DNA of 64,000 nucleotides, taken from contig NZ_FNNU01000005.1 of NCBI RefSeq assembly GCF_900106975.1, positions 186,001 through 250,000 of the forward strand, written 5' to 3'. A program made the position numbers and the translations under genes. Position 1 is the first letter of the stretch. Each line of letters begins with the position of its first letter. The notes under the pieces were generated by a model. The model was not told where the DNA came from, did no database searches, and worked only from the letters and a program-made list of their open reading frames with translations. The DNA comes from Pseudomonas kuykendallii (GTDB taxonomy: Bacteria; Pseudomonadota; Gammaproteobacteria; Pseudomonadales; Pseudomonadaceae). Shown in pieces: positions 9,113 to 19,859 of the stretch.

Positions 9113-9550
9113 TCAGGCACACCCCGGCACGGCGCGCGCCGAATCCGGCACGCCGAACAGGCGGTCGAAACACCACTGGAAGACGAACGCGTAGACGAAG
9201 AAGAACGCCAGCAGACCAATATCGGTGAACAGCGCGGCGACCAGGCTGATCTCCAGCCACCAGGCCATCACCGGGACCAGCAGCAGGGTCAGGCCGCCCT
9301 CGAAACCCAGCGAATGCAGCAGGCGCCGGCGCAGGGTGCGTTCGCGACTCGGCTGGCGCGCTTCCCAGCGCTCGAACAGGGCGTTGAACAGCATGTTCCA
9401 GGACATCGCGATGGACGACAGCATCACCGCCAGAATCCCCGAATAACTCATGCTGCGGTCGAAGGCGAGCGCGATGGCGGGCGACACGAAACCCATCGCG
9501 CAAAGCTCGTAAAGCAGCGCCTGGACGACCTTTCGTTTGGTGCCTTGCAT
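9113..9550 (-). CDS. PACE-family small multidrug exporter (AceI-like, tandem BTP domains)
   Basis: 145-residue membrane protein with four predicted helices. Its two bacterial transmembrane pair halves start near RKVVQALLYELCAMG and LRRRLLHSLGFEGGL; both carry the conserved acidic residue in helix 1 (E in LLYEL; E in GFEGG) and the FNALFERWEARQ type loop. PACE proteins such as Acinetobacter AceI export chlorhexidine and other biocides or polyamines by proton exchange. Divergently transcribed from a LysR regulator, the usual arrangement for this family. The true ATG is at 9550. Confidence 0.88.
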   Translation of the reverse strand: MQGTKRKVVQALLYELCAMGFVSPAIALAFDRSMSYSGILAVMLSSIAMSWNMLFNALFERWEARQPSRERTLRRRLLHSLGFEGGLTLLLVPVMAWWLEISLVAALFTDIGLLAFFFVYAFVFQWCFDRLFGVPDSARAVPGCA

Positions 9551-9682
9551 GATTTCATCTCCATGTTCGGTGCGGCGCGGCGAAGTAGCCGCGCTCATGG
9601 ACCTGACTCTATGCGGGCGGTGCGCGAGGGACAAATGAGCTGTAGTCTCTTCAGGTGAATTTAAATCATCCGAGGGATTGCT

Positions 9683-10570
9683 GTGTTCGCCCGCTTGCCG
9701 CTCACCGCACTGCGCACCTTCGAGTCCGCCGCGCGTCTTGCCAGCTTCAAGGGCGCCGCCGAGGAGCTCTGCGTCACGCCCACGGCGGTCTCCCACCAGA
9801 TTCGTGCGCTGGAGGAACTGCTCGGGGTGTCGCTGTTCGAGCGCCTTGGCCGGCGCGTCAGCTTGAGCGCCGACGGCGAGCGCCTGCAGCGCAGCCTGCA
9901 CGGCGCCTTTCTGGAGATCAGCCGCAGCCTGGAAAGCTTCCAGCCGGTGGGCCGCGACGACAGCCTGAGCCTGACCACCACCCCGGCGTTCGCGGCGCTC
10001 TGGCTGATCCCCCGCCTCGGCCGTTTCTACCGCACGCATCCGCAGATCCGCGTGCGCATCGAGACCAGTAATGGCCTCGCCGACCTGCAGCGCGATGCCA
10101 GCATCGACCTGGCGATCCGCTGCGGCTTCGAGGAATTTCCGCAGTTGCTGCGCTTCCCGCTGATGAGCGAACACTTCTGCGCCTACGGCACGCCGCAGTT
10201 GCTGGCGAGCCTGCCGGAAGCCGGGGTGGAGCTGATCAACGTGGCCTGGACCACGCCGCAGGTCGGTGAGCTGCCGAGCTGGGAAGACTGGAACGCGGCC
10301 ATCGGCGAGGACTGGGTGGCACAGGCCGCGCGGCGCGATTACCCGGACGAGCACTATGCGCTGCAGGCGGCGATCTCAGGCCAGGGGCTGGTGCTGGCCA
10401 GCTCGGTGCTGGCCTCGGACAGCGTCGCCACCGGCCTGCTGCAGCCCTATCGCAGCGACGTCACCCTGCCCGGCCCGCAGTACCGCGCGGTGTGCGTACC
10501 CGGAAGGGAGCGGCAACCGGCGGTGCAGGCGTTCCTGCGCTGGATCGAAAAGGAAGCGGCAGCGGACTGA
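9683..10570 (+). CDS. LysR-family regulator (GcvA-like subgroup), likely controls the divergent PACE gene
   Basis: 295 residues. The N-terminal winged HTH (FKGAAEELCVTPTAVSHQIRALEE, about 21-45) is followed by the Phe-Glu-Arg-Leu-Gly-Arg-Arg motif typical of GcvA/AmpR relatives. The effector domain covers 90-290. A GTG start at 9683 has GAGGGA six bases upstream. The 132-bp divergent spacer contains the AT-rich imperfect palindrome TGAATTTAAATCA at 9656-9668, a plausible operator just before the start. Target and ligand are unknown; control of the PACE exporter is inferred from position only. Confidence 0.85.
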   Translation: MFARLPLTALRTFESAARLASFKGAAEELCVTPTAVSHQIRALEELLGVSLFERLGRRVSLSADGERLQRSLHGAFLEISRSLESFQPVGRDDSLSLTTTPAFAALWLIPRLGRFYRTHPQIRVRIETSNGLADLQRDASIDLAIRCGFEEFPQLLRFPLMSEHFCAYGTPQLLASLPEAGVELINVAWTTPQVGELPSWEDWNAAIGEDWVAQAARRDYPDEHYALQAAISGQGLVLASSVLASDSVATGLLQPYRSDVTLPGPQYRAVCVPGRERQPAVQAFLRWIEKEAAAD

Positions 10571-10592
10571 AGTGGGGATCGTGGCTGAAGTG

Positions 10593-10654
10593 CGGAGGGT
10601 GGGCTGAAGCCCACCCTACGGTTACTCGGGTATGTAGGGTGGGCTTCAGCCCAC
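10593..10654. repeat. Paired GTAGGGTGGGCTTCAGCCCACC-type palindromes between convergent genes
   Basis: Two copies of the self-complementary repeat GGTGGGCTGAAGCCCACC lie 12 bp apart between the LysR gene and opmB, which converge here. The motif is a familiar dispersed Pseudomonas intergenic repeat. It could serve as a bidirectional terminator, though there is no T-run. Confidence 0.75.
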
Positions 10655-10677
10655 CGCTGCCCCGCAGAGGTTTCCCG

Positions 10678-12150
10678 TTACTTCGCCGCCGGCTCTTCGC
10701 TCAACTGGGCCGAACTCCAGCCGCCGCCCAGCGCGGCGATCAGTTGCACGCTGGCGGTAAGCCGGCTGCCCAGCAGGGTCAGGTTGGTGCGCTCGTTGGA
10801 CAGCGTGGTGGCCTGCACGCTGACGACGTCGTTGTAATCCACGGTGCCGGCCCTGTACTGGTTTTCGATCAGGCGCAGGGATTCGCGGGCGGCGTCGAGG
10901 GCCTCGCGCTGGTAGCCGGATTCGCGCTCGAGCACCTGCAGCTGCACCAGGTAGTCCTCCACCTCGCGGAAGCCGTCGAGCACGGCCTGGCGGTACTCGG
11001 CGACGGTCTGGTCATAGCCGGCGCGGCTGCGTTCCAGCTCGGCGGCGCGGGCGCCGCCGTCGAACAGGGTCAGCGCCAGGGACGGACCGAGCGACCAGAA
11101 GCGGTTCGGCACGTTGATCCAGTCGGCGAAGCTGTCGTTGCGGTAGCCGCCGTTAGCGGACAGGCTCAGGTCGGGGAAATAGGCGGCCTTGGCCACGCCG
11201 ATCTGCGCGTTGGCGGCGATCACGCTGCGCTCGGCGGAGGCGATGTCCGGGCGCCGCTCGAGCAGTTCCGAGGGCAGTTCCAGGGGAACCGCCGGTAGTT
11301 GCGGAATCGACTCGCGCACGGCGATGGAAAACTCCGCCGGCGGCGCGCCGGTCAGCACGGCGATGGCGTGTTCCAGCTGCGCGCGTTGCCAGTCGAGGTC
11401 GATGGACTGCGCCTGGGTACTTTTCAACTGGGTCAGCGCCTGGCTGACGTCGGACTTCGGCACGATGCCGGCGTTGTACTGGTTCTGGGTCAGCCGCAGC
11501 GAGCGCTGATAGGCCGCCACGGTGGCATCCAGCAGGCGTTTCTGTTCATCCATCACGCGCAGTTGTAGGTAGTTCTGCACCAGTTCCGATTGCAGGCTCA
11601 GGCGCGCCGCCGCGAGGTCGGCGAGGCTCGCCTCGGCGCTCGCGCGGTCGGCCTCCAGCCCACGGCGCAGGCGGCCCCAGACGTCCAGTTCCCAGCTCAC
11701 CCCGAGATTCGCGTTGTAGCTCTTGGAGATGCCGCCGCCGCCCGAGCTGGTGATCACCGAACCGTCCGAGGTGCGCACCGTGTTGCTGCCGCCGCCTTGC
11801 CCCGAGCGGGTCATGCTGGTGTTGGCCGACAGCGTCGGGTAGAACGCCGCCCGTGCGCTTTGCACCAGGGCGCGCGCCTGGCGGTAGGCGGCCTCGGACG
11901 CAGCGACGTTCTGGTTGGAGACGTTGAGCTTCTCCACCAGCGTGTTCAGTTCGGCGTCGCCATACAGCTCCCACCAGGCGCCCCGCTCCAGCGCATCCGC
12001 TGGCGCCGCGGCTTTCCAGCCCTGCGCCTGCTTGAACTGTACCGGGGTGTCCACGGACGGCCGCTGGTAGTCCGGCCCCAGGGCGCAGCCGGACAGCATC
12101 ACGAACAGGGCGAGCGCGACGGGAGGAAGCGGCAGGTGCGAATGGCTCAT
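10678..12150 (-). CDS. opmB: OpmB, outer-membrane factor of MuxABC-OpmB
   Basis: 490-residue NodT-type outer-membrane channel. The signal ends in lipobox LSGC and continues ALGPDYQRP; the second half has the ELPSELLERRPDIASAER family signature. It is the last gene of muxA-muxB-muxC-opmB. The start at 12150 overlaps the end of muxC by 4 bp, and the signal peptide is found only from this ATG. The P. aeruginosa counterpart is 498 aa. It works with the two RND subunits MuxB and MuxC in export of aztreonam, novobiocin, macrolides and tetracycline. Confidence 0.93.
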   Translation of the reverse strand: MSHSHLPLPPVALALFVMLSGCALGPDYQRPSVDTPVQFKQAQGWKAAAPADALERGAWWELYGDAELNTLVEKLNVSNQNVAASEAAYRQARALVQSARAAFYPTLSANTSMTRSGQGGGSNTVRTSDGSVITSSGGGGISKSYNANLGVSWELDVWGRLRRGLEADRASAEASLADLAAARLSLQSELVQNYLQLRVMDEQKRLLDATVAAYQRSLRLTQNQYNAGIVPKSDVSQALTQLKSTQAQSIDLDWQRAQLEHAIAVLTGAPPAEFSIAVRESIPQLPAVPLELPSELLERRPDIASAERSVIAANAQIGVAKAAYFPDLSLSANGGYRNDSFADWINVPNRFWSLGPSLALTLFDGGARAAELERSRAGYDQTVAEYRQAVLDGFREVEDYLVQLQVLERESGYQREALDAARESLRLIENQYRAGTVDYNDVVSVQATTLSNERTNLTLLGSRLTASVQLIAALGGGWSSAQLSEEPAAK

Positions 12151-15100
12151 AGCGGAGTATCCAGGGCGGCATCGGTACGCACGCCGCGCCAGCGGTTGAA
12201 GCGGTGGCGCAGGCGGTCGAGGGACAGGTAGACCACCGGGGTGGTGTAGAGGGTGAGGATCTGGCTCAGCACCAGACCGCCGACGATGGTGACACCCAGC
12301 GGCTGGCGCATTTCCGCGCCCTCGGTGCCGCCGATCAGCAGCGGCAAGGCGCCGAGGATCGCCGCCAGCGTGGTCATCAGGATCGGCCGCAGGCGCAGCA
12401 GGCAGGCCTGGCGGATCGACTCCGCCGGCGACTGTCCCTCGCGCTCCAGTTGCAGCGCGAGGTCGATCATCATGATCGCGTTCTTCTTGACGATGCCGAT
12501 CAGCAGGAACAGGCCCAGCAGCGAGATCAGGCTGAACTGGCCGCGGATCAGGATGATCGTCAGCAGCGCGCCGACCCCGGCCGACGGCAGCGTCGAGAGG
12601 ATGGTCAGCGGGTGGATGTAGCTTTCGTAGAGGATGCCGAGCACCAGGTAGACCAGTACCAGCGAGGCCAGGATCATCCACGGCTGGTTCTGCTGGGTGC
12701 TCTTGAAGGCGTCGCCGGCGCCGCCGAGGCGGCCGATCACTTCGGTGGGCATGCCGATCGCCGCCACCGCTTTGTCGATGGCGACGGTGGCCGCATCCAG
12801 GCTGACGCCCGGCGCCAGGTCGAAGGAAATCGCTTCCGAGGCGAACTGGCCCTCATGGTTGACCCGGTCGTCCGCCAGGCTGTTGGAGTAGCTGGCCACC
12901 GCCGACAGCGGCACGCGCCCACCCTCCGCGGTGATTAGGTAGACCTGTTCCAGGGTCTTCGGGTCCTGGGCGTATTTCGGGTTGACCTCCATCACCACCT
13001 GGTACTGGTTGAGGCTGTCGTAGATGGTGGAAATTTGTCGCTGGCTGTAGGCGTTGTTCAGCGCGGCGCTGACCATCGCCATGTCCACGCCCAGGCGCCG
13101 GGCTTCGTCGCGGTTGACCTGCAGGGTCACCTGCTGGGTGCCGCCGCCGTCGTTGGCGTCGATCGCGGTCAGTTCGGGCAGCGCCTTGAGCGCCGCCGCG
13201 ACCTGCGGCAGCCATTTGCGCAGCAGGCTCAGCTCGTCGGTCTGCAACAGGTACTGGTACTGCGAACTGTCCTGCTCGCGCGAGCCGCCGAACATCAGGT
13301 CCTGGTCCGCCATCAGCATCAGCCGGCCGCCGGGCACCTTGGGCATGTTCTTGCGCAGCCGCTCGATGACCTGCTGCGCGGACAGCGAACGCTCCTTCAT
13401 CGGTTTCAGGCGGACGATCATGAAGGCGTTGTTGGTCCCGCCGTTGCCGCCGATGAATCCGGCGACGCTTTCCACCGCGGGGTCCTTGAGCAGCGAGCGG
13501 CGGAAGGTCTCCATCTTCGGCTGCATGACGCTGAACGAGAGGCCGTCGTCGCCGCGGATGAAACCGGTCAGCTGGCCGGTGTCCTGCTGCGGCATGAAGG
13601 TCTTCGGCACCGCGACGTACAGGTAGACGTTGAGCACCACCGTGGCCAGCAGGCTCAACAGCGTCAGCTTCGGATGGCGCAGCACCCAGCCCAGCGTGCG
13701 GTCGTAGAAGCGCACCAGACGCTGGTGCTGCGCCTCGCTCCAGCGTTGCAGGCGGCTTTGCCGCGCCGGGTCGTGGGGTTTCAGCCAGCGCGCGCAGAGC
13801 ATCGGCGTGAGCGTCAGCGAGACCACCAGCGAGACGATGATCGCCGCCGCCAGGGTGATCGAGAACTCCTTGAACAACTGGCCGACGATGCCGCCCATGA
13901 ACAGAATCGAGACGAACACCGCGACCAGCGACAGGTTCATCGACAGCAGCGTGAAACCGACTTCCTTGGTGCCCAGCAGCGCCGCGCGAAACGGCGGCTC
14001 ACCGTTGTCGATGTGCCGGGCGATGTTCTCCAGCACGACGATGGCGTCATCCACCACCAGCCCGGCGGCGAGGATCAGCGCCATCAGCGATAGGGTGTTC
14101 AGCGAAAAGCCGGCCAGGTGCATCACGGCGAAGGTGCCGATCAGCGACACCGGCACGGCCAGCGCCGGAATCAGCGAGGCGCGCAGGTTGCCCAGCGACA
14201 GGAAGACCACCAGGATCACCAGCGCCACGGCGATCAGCAGGGTGCGCTCGGCTTCGTGCAGGGTCGCGCGGATGGTCGCCGAGCGGTCCATCGCCAGGTT
14301 CAGCTTGACGCTCGCCGGGAGCACGGCCTGCAACGCCGGAAGCTGGTCCTTGATCGACCGGATGGTCTCGATGATGTTCGCCCCGGCCTGCCGGTTGACC
14401 ACCAGCAGCACGGCCGATTCGTCGTTGTAGAAGCCACTGTTATAGCGATCCTCGACGCCGTCGCTGACCTTCGCCACGTCGCGCAGGCGCAGCGCCGCGC
14501 CGTCCTGGTAATGGATGATCACCGGCTCGTAGTCGGCGGCGCGCTCGAGCTGGTCGTTGGCCTGGATCTGCCAGTTGTGCTGGTCGTTCTCCACCGCGCC
14601 GACCGGCCGCCGCACGTTGGCGGCGGTGATCGCGTTGCGCACCTCGTCGAGGGAAACGCCGTACTGGTAGAGCAACTGCGGTTCCAGTTCGACGCGCACC
14701 GCCGGCAGCGAGCTGCCGCCGATCTGCACTTCGCCGACGCCGGTCACCTGCGACAGGCTCTGCGCCAGGATGGTCGAGGCCAGGTCGTACAGCTGGCCCT
14801 TTTGCAGCACGTCGGAGGTCAGCGAGAGCACCATGATCGGCGCCTGCGAGGGGTTCACCTTGCGGTAGGTGGGCATGCTGCGCATGCCGCTGGGCAACAG
14901 GTTGCGCGAGGCGTTGATGGCCGCCTGTACGTCGCGCGCGGCGCCGTTGATGTCCCGGTCCGCCTCGAACTGCAGGATGATCCGCGTCGAGCCCTGGCTG
15001 GTCCGGCTGGTCATCTGGGTGATGCCGGCGATGCTGCCGAACGAGCGCTCCAGCGGCGTGGTGACGCTGGACGCCATGACCTCCGGGCTCGCCCCCGCCA

Positions 15101-15251
15101 GGTTGGCCTGCACGGTGATCACCGGGAAGTCGATCTGCGGCAGCGGCGCCACCGGCAGCAGGCCGAAGCTCAGGCTGCCGAGCAGGAGGATCGCCAGGCT
15201 CAGCAGCATGGTCGCCACCGGCCGGCGGATGAAGGGCGCGGAGAGGTTCAT
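12147..15251 (-). CDS. muxC: MuxC, RND transporter subunit
   Basis: 1,034-residue RND transporter (HAE1 / MdtC-like) starting MNLSAPFIRRPVATMLLSLAI. The proton relay lies in GLVVDDAIVVLENIAR and the second-half signature in [18 protein letters not shown]. MuxB and MuxC form a heterotrimer like E. coli MdtBC, in which one subunit mainly conducts protons and the other substrate. 19 bp separate it from muxB, and it overlaps opmB by 4 bp. Confidence 0.95.
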   Translation of the reverse strand: MNLSAPFIRRPVATMLLSLAILLLGSLSFGLLPVAPLPQIDFPVITVQANLAGASPEVMASSVTTPLERSFGSIAGITQMTSRTSQGSTRIILQFEADRDINGAARDVQAAINASRNLLPSGMRSMPTYRKVNPSQAPIMVLSLTSDVLQKGQLYDLASTILAQSLSQVTGVGEVQIGGSSLPAVRVELEPQLLYQYGVSLDEVRNAITAANVRRPVGAVENDQHNWQIQANDQLERAADYEPVIIHYQDGAALRLRDVAKVSDGVEDRYNSGFYNDESAVLLVVNRQAGANIIETIRSIKDQLPALQAVLPASVKLNLAMDRSATIRATLHEAERTLLIAVALVILVVFLSLGNLRASLIPALAVPVSLIGTFAVMHLAGFSLNTLSLMALILAAGLVVDDAIVVLENIARHIDNGEPPFRAALLGTKEVGFTLLSMNLSLVAVFVSILFMGGIVGQLFKEFSITLAAAIIVSLVVSLTLTPMLCARWLKPHDPARQSRLQRWSEAQHQRLVRFYDRTLGWVLRHPKLTLLSLLATVVLNVYLYVAVPKTFMPQQDTGQLTGFIRGDDGLSFSVMQPKMETFRRSLLKDPAVESVAGFIGGNGGTNNAFMIVRLKPMKERSLSAQQVIERLRKNMPKVPGGRLMLMADQDLMFGGSREQDSSQYQYLLQTDELSLLRKWLPQVAAALKALPELTAIDANDGGGTQQVTLQVNRDEARRLGVDMAMVSAALNNAYSQRQISTIYDSLNQYQVVMEVNPKYAQDPKTLEQVYLITAEGGRVPLSAVASYSNSLADDRVNHEGQFASEAISFDLAPGVSLDAATVAIDKAVAAIGMPTEVIGRLGGAGDAFKSTQQNQPWMILASLVLVYLVLGILYESYIHPLTILSTLPSAGVGALLTIILIRGQFSLISLLGLFLLIGIVKKNAIMMIDLALQLEREGQSPAESIRQACLLRLRPILMTTLAAILGALPLLIGGTEGAEMRQPLGVTIVGGLVLSQILTLYTTPVVYLSLDRLRHRFNRWRGVRTDAALDTPL

Positions 15252-15270
15252 CGCAGGATCATCGACGCGT

Positions 15271-18200
15271 TCATGCCGGAACCTCGCCCTCTTCGTCCCG
15301 CGGCCGGCGGAAGCGCGTGGCCAGGCGGTCGAAGTACAGGTAGATCACCGGCGTGGTGAACAGCGTCAGCACCTGGCTGACCAGCAGCCCGCCGACCATC
15401 ACCAGACCCAGCGGCTGGCGCAGTTCCGCGCCCGAACCGCTGGCGAGCATCAGCGGCACCGCGCCGAACAGCGCCGCCAGGGTGGTCATGAGGATCGGTC
15501 GGAAGCGCAGAAGCGCGGCCTGGTAGATCGCCGCTTCCGGCGCCATGCCCTGGTTGCGTTCGGCGTCGAGGGCGAAGTCGATCATCATGATCGCGTTCTT
15601 TTTGACGATGCCGATCAGCAGGATGATGCCGATGATTGCGATCAGTCCGAGGTCGTTGCCGGTCAGCAGCAGCGCGAGCAACGCGCCGACACCGGCCGAC
15701 GGCAGCGTCGAGAGGATGGTGATCGGATGCACGTAGCTCTCGTAGAGCACGCCGAGCACGATGTACATGGTCACCACCGCCGCCAGGATCAGCAGCAGGG
15801 TCGACGACAGCGAGGCGCGGAAGGCCTCGGCGGCGCCCTGGAAGCGGCTCTGCACGCCGGCCGGCATGCCGATTTCCTGCTGGGTGCGCTCGATCACTTC
15901 GACCGCCTTGCCCAGCGATACGCCGTCGGCGAGGTTGAACGACAGCGTGCTGGAGGGGAACTGGCCGATGTGGTTGATCACCAGTTGCGCCTGCCGCTCC
16001 TCGATCCGCGCCAGGCTCGACAGCGGCACCTGGGTGCCCTCCCGGGTGGCGACGTGGATCTGCCCCAGCGCCTGCGGGCCGATCTGCTCGCCGGCGGCCG
16101 CCTGCAGCACCACGCGGTACTGGCTGGACTGGGTGAAGATGGTGGAAATCTGCCGCTGGCCGAAGGCGTCGTAAAGCGCATCGGTGATCGCGCTCATGTT
16201 CACCCCGAGCCGGCTGGCGAGGTCGCGATCGACGTTCAGGTAGACCTGCAGCCCTTTGCCCTGCAGGTCGCTGGCGACATCGGTGAGTTCGGGCTGGCGG
16301 CGCAGCGCGTCCACCAGCTTGCCGTTCCATTCGCTGAGCAGCTCGGTGTCCGGGGACTCCAGGCTGAACTGGAACTGGGTGCGGCTGACCCGATCCTCGA
16401 TGGTCAGGTCCTGGACCGGTTGCAGATACAGGCGAATGTCGCTGAGCCGCGCCAGCTTCGGTTGCAGGCGCTCGATCACCTGGGTGGCGCTGACGTCGCG
16501 CTCGGCGTGCGGTTTCAGGTTGATCAGCAGACGACCGCTGTTCAGCGTGACGTTGTCGCCGTCGACGCCGATGTAGGACGACAGGCTGGCGACCGCCGGG
16601 TCCTCGAGGATCAGCCGCGACAGCTCCTGCTGGCGCTCGCTCATGGCGCGGAACGACACCGACTGCGGCGCCTCGGAAATGCCCTGGATGACCCCGGTGT
16701 CCTGCACCGGGAAGAAGCCCTTGGGCACCGCCAGGTAGAGCACCACGGTCAGGCCGAGGGTGGCCACGGCCACCATCAGGGTCAGCGGCTGATGCCTGAG
16801 CACCCAGCGCAGGCCGCCGGAATAGCGCTCGATCAGCCAGTCGATCCAGGCACCGCTGGCGTGGTAGAAACGGCCCTGCTCGGCTTCCGGCGGTTCGCGC
16901 TTGAGCAGCCGTGCGCACATCATCGGCGTCAGCGTCAGCGAAACCATCAGGGAAATCAGGATCGCCACGGCCAGCGTGATGGCGAATTCGCGGAACAGCC
17001 GGCCGACCACGTCGGCCATGAACAGCAGCGGAATCAGCACGGCGATCAGCGAGAAGGTCAGCGAGATCAGGGTGAAACCGATCTGCCGCGCGCCCTTCAG
17101 CGCCGCCTGCAGGGGCGAGTCGCCCTCCTCCACGAATCGCGCGATGTTCTCCAGCATGACGATGGCGTCGTCCACCACGAAACCGGTGGCGATGGTCAGC
17201 GCCATCAGCGTCAGGTTGTTCACCGAGAAGCCGGCGAGGTACATCACGCCGAAGGTGCCGACCAGCGACAGCGGCACGGCGATCGACGGGATGATGGTCG
17301 CCGAGAAGCGCCGCAGGAACAGGAAGGTGACCATCACCACCAGTGCGATGGACAGCAGCAGTTCGTGCTGCACGTCCCTGACCGCCGTGCGCACGGTCTG
17401 CGTGCGGTCGGTGAGCACGACGACGTCGAGCCCCGAAGGCAGGGTCGAGGTGATCGCCGGCAGCAGCGCCTTGATCCGGTCGACTACCTGGATGACGTTG
17501 GCGCCGGGCTGGCGCTGGATGTTGATCAGCACGGCCTGGTTCTGGTTGGCCCAGGCGGCGAGGCGCTCGTTCTCCGCGCCACTGACGACCTCCGCCACGT
17601 CGCGCAGGCGCAGCGCGGCGCCGGCGTTGTAGCCGAGGATCAGGTTGGCGTACTCCTCGGGCGAGCGCAGCTGGTCGTTGGCATCGAGCATCGAGGTGCG
17701 CGTGGGGCCGTCGAAGTTGCCCTTCGGCTGGTTGACGTTGGACGAGGTGATCAGCGTGCGCACGTCGGACAGGTTCAGCCCGGCGGCGGCCAGCGCCTGC
17801 GCGTTGACCTTCACCCGCACCGCCTGGCGCTGGCCGCCGGCGAGGCTGACCATGCCGACGCCATTCACCTGGGAGAGCTTCTGCGCCATGCGCGTATCGA
17901 CCAGGTCGTGCAGCTTGGGCAACGGCATGGTCTTGGAGCTGACCGCCACGGTGAGCACCGGGGTGTCGGCCGGGTTGACCTTGTTGTACACCGGCGGTGC
18001 CGGCAGGTCGTTGGGCAGCAGGTTGCTGGCGGAGTTGATCGCCGCCTGCACTTCCTGCTCGGCGACATCCAGGTCCATCGCCAGGCTGAACCGCAGGGTG
18101 ATCACCGAGGCGCCGCCGGAGCTGGTCGAGGACATCTGCGCGAGCCCCGGCATCTGCCCGAACTGGCGCTCCAGCGGCGCGGTGACCGCGCTGGTCATGA

Positions 18201-18372
18201 CGTCCGGGCTGGCGCCAGGGTACAGCGTGAGGACGCGGATGGTCGGGTAGTCCACCTGCGGCAACGCCGACACGGGCAGCATGCGATAGGCGATCAGCCC
18301 GGCGAGGAGGATCGCCAGCATGCTCAGCGTGGTGGCGACCGGACGCAGTATGAACAGCCGCGAAACGTTCAT
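15271..18372 (-). CDS. muxB: MuxB, RND transporter subunit
   Basis: 1,033-residue RND transporter beginning [21 protein letters not shown], with the relay motif [16 protein letters not shown] and [16 protein letters not shown]. It is clearly a paralogue of muxC and pairs with it. It overlaps the muxA stop by 4 bp (ATGA), so muxA and muxB are translationally coupled. P. aeruginosa MuxB is about 10 residues longer, otherwise full length. Confidence 0.95.
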   Translation of the reverse strand: MNVSRLFILRPVATTLSMLAILLAGLIAYRMLPVSALPQVDYPTIRVLTLYPGASPDVMTSAVTAPLERQFGQMPGLAQMSSTSSGGASVITLRFSLAMDLDVAEQEVQAAINSASNLLPNDLPAPPVYNKVNPADTPVLTVAVSSKTMPLPKLHDLVDTRMAQKLSQVNGVGMVSLAGGQRQAVRVKVNAQALAAAGLNLSDVRTLITSSNVNQPKGNFDGPTRTSMLDANDQLRSPEEYANLILGYNAGAALRLRDVAEVVSGAENERLAAWANQNQAVLINIQRQPGANVIQVVDRIKALLPAITSTLPSGLDVVVLTDRTQTVRTAVRDVQHELLLSIALVVMVTFLFLRRFSATIIPSIAVPLSLVGTFGVMYLAGFSVNNLTLMALTIATGFVVDDAIVMLENIARFVEEGDSPLQAALKGARQIGFTLISLTFSLIAVLIPLLFMADVVGRLFREFAITLAVAILISLMVSLTLTPMMCARLLKREPPEAEQGRFYHASGAWIDWLIERYSGGLRWVLRHQPLTLMVAVATLGLTVVLYLAVPKGFFPVQDTGVIQGISEAPQSVSFRAMSERQQELSRLILEDPAVASLSSYIGVDGDNVTLNSGRLLINLKPHAERDVSATQVIERLQPKLARLSDIRLYLQPVQDLTIEDRVSRTQFQFSLESPDTELLSEWNGKLVDALRRQPELTDVASDLQGKGLQVYLNVDRDLASRLGVNMSAITDALYDAFGQRQISTIFTQSSQYRVVLQAAAGEQIGPQALGQIHVATREGTQVPLSSLARIEERQAQLVINHIGQFPSSTLSFNLADGVSLGKAVEVIERTQQEIGMPAGVQSRFQGAAEAFRASLSSTLLLILAAVVTMYIVLGVLYESYVHPITILSTLPSAGVGALLALLLTGNDLGLIAIIGIILLIGIVKKNAIMMIDFALDAERNQGMAPEAAIYQAALLRFRPILMTTLAALFGAVPLMLASGSGAELRQPLGLVMVGGLLVSQVLTLFTTPVIYLYFDRLATRFRRPRDEEGEVPA

Positions 18373-19697
18373 CGGGCGTCTTTCGCCGCCGCGTCGGGCG
18401 TGCCCGCAGGGGCTTTCGGCGAGCCCTGCAGTTGCTCGCTGGGTGAGGTCGGCATGGCGTCGCTGTCATGCACCACTAGCACCTTGCTGCCCTCGCGCAG
18501 GCGGTCGGTGCCTTCCAGCACGACGCGGTCGCCACTGGCCAGGCCTTCGAGGATCACCGTGTTGGCGCCGTCGTTGGGGCCGACCTTGAGAGTGCGGATG
18601 GTGACCTTGTCATCGCCGTCCATGACGTAGGCGAAGGAGCCGGCATTGCCGAACTGCACCGCCGGGGTCGGCACCAGAACCACGTTGCGCAGCGTGTCTG
18701 CGAGTACCCGCACGTTGACGAACTGGTTGGGGAACAGGGTTTCCTTGTCGTTGCCGAAGCGCGCCTTGAACTTCAGGGTGCCGGTGGTGGTGTCGATCTG
18801 GTTGTCCAGGCTCTGCAGCACGCCTTCGGCCTGCAGGCGGGTTTCGGCGCGGTCCCAGGCCTCGACGCGGAGCTTCTCGCCGGAGCGGAAGCGCTGGACC
18901 ACCGTGGGCAGCTCGTTTTCCGGCAGGGTGAAGGCGACGCTGATCGGCTGCGTCTGGGTGATGGTCACCAGCGAGGTGGTGTCGCTGGAGCCGACCAGGT
19001 TGCCGACGTCGACCTGGCGCAGGCCCAGGCGCCCGGAGATGGGCGCGCGCACGTTGGTGAAATCGAGGTTCAGCTTGGCCTGGTTGACCGCCGCCTGGTT
19101 GCCCTGCAGCGTGCCTTTGTACTGATTGACCAGCGCTTCCTGGGTGTCCAGCGTCTGCTTGGCGATGCTGTCTTCGGCATACAGCCCGCGGTAACGGTCG
19201 TAGTCGATCTGCGCGTTCTTCAGCTGCGCCTGGTTTTCCGCCAGGGTGCCCTTGGCCTGCTGCAGGGCGATCTGGTAGGTGCGTGGGTCGATCACCGCCA
19301 GCAGGTCGCCTGCCTTGACCTTCTGCCCTTCCTCGAACGCCACCTTGACCAGTTCGCCATCGACTCGGCCGCGCACGCTCACTGTGTTCAGCGCGGTAAC
19401 GGTGCCGAGCGCCTTGTAGTAGACGGGAAAGTCACCCTGCCGGGCGGCAGCCACGCGTACCGGGGTCGGCTCGTTGTTGAACAGTCCGCCGCCCGGACCT
19501 CCCATGCCGCCGGGACCGCGGCCGACGCCGGCACCGCCGGGGCCCCGGCGGCTGGTGTGCTGCGCCGCGTCGGTAGACGTGGAGCTGGCGGGCCAGAATT
19601 TCCAGGCCACGGCGGCCAGCAGCAGGAGGACGACGATACCGATCAGCCAGGCGCGCGGGCGACGGTAAAACGCGGGGGGCGGCGTTTGCTCGGACAT
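18369..19697 (-). CDS. muxA: MuxA, periplasmic adaptor of MuxABC-OpmB
   Basis: 442-residue membrane fusion protein of the MdtA type. The N-terminal cytoplasmic PRAWLIG segment and a single membrane anchor (about 14-34) lead into an unusual glycine-rich spacer (about 48-72, GPGG repeats) before the lipoyl/hairpin/barrel domains ([22 protein letters not shown]). First gene of the four-gene operon. No lipobox is visible, so it is anchored by the N-terminal helix. No regulator gene is adjacent in the same orientation. Confidence 0.94.
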   Translation of the reverse strand: MSEQTPPPAFYRRPRAWLIGIVVLLLLAAVAWKFWPASSTSTDAAQHTSRRGPGGAGVGRGPGGMGGPGGGLFNNEPTPVRVAAARQGDFPVYYKALGTVTALNTVSVRGRVDGELVKVAFEEGQKVKAGDLLAVIDPRTYQIALQQAKGTLAENQAQLKNAQIDYDRYRGLYAEDSIAKQTLDTQEALVNQYKGTLQGNQAAVNQAKLNLDFTNVRAPISGRLGLRQVDVGNLVGSSDTTSLVTITQTQPISVAFTLPENELPTVVQRFRSGEKLRVEAWDRAETRLQAEGVLQSLDNQIDTTTGTLKFKARFGNDKETLFPNQFVNVRVLADTLRNVVLVPTPAVQFGNAGSFAYVMDGDDKVTIRTLKVGPNDGANTVILEGLASGDRVVLEGTDRLREGSKVLVVHDSDAMPTSPSEQLQGSPKAPAGTPDAAAKDAR

Positions 19698-19811
19698 GAA
19701 TAGGATTCGGAATTTGAAGGAGCCTGAACGATAAGGACTGTTGCCCCCGATGCAAAGGCTCTTTACCGCCTATTTACCCTTTACTTACCTCTCCAAGTGT
19801 ATGAGGCACAA

Positions 19812-19841
19812 ACAAAAAACGGCCCGCCGCAGCGGACCGTT
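19812..19841 (-). terminator. Terminator of tpx
   Basis: AACGG-C-CCGC / GCGG-A-CCGTT hairpin with a U-rich tail on the minus strand (A-rich 19810-19819), 19 bp past the tpx stop. Confidence 0.8.
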
Positions 19842-19859
19842 CGGTCAGCTTTCGGCGGA

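Noticed and set aside
14869..18630. A 1,253-codon open frame on the plus strand opposite muxB/muxC
   Set aside because: High-GC codon bias in the true genes keeps the opposite strand open; the translation is Arg/His/Gln-rich with no domain, and the minus-strand genes are textbook RND transporters.
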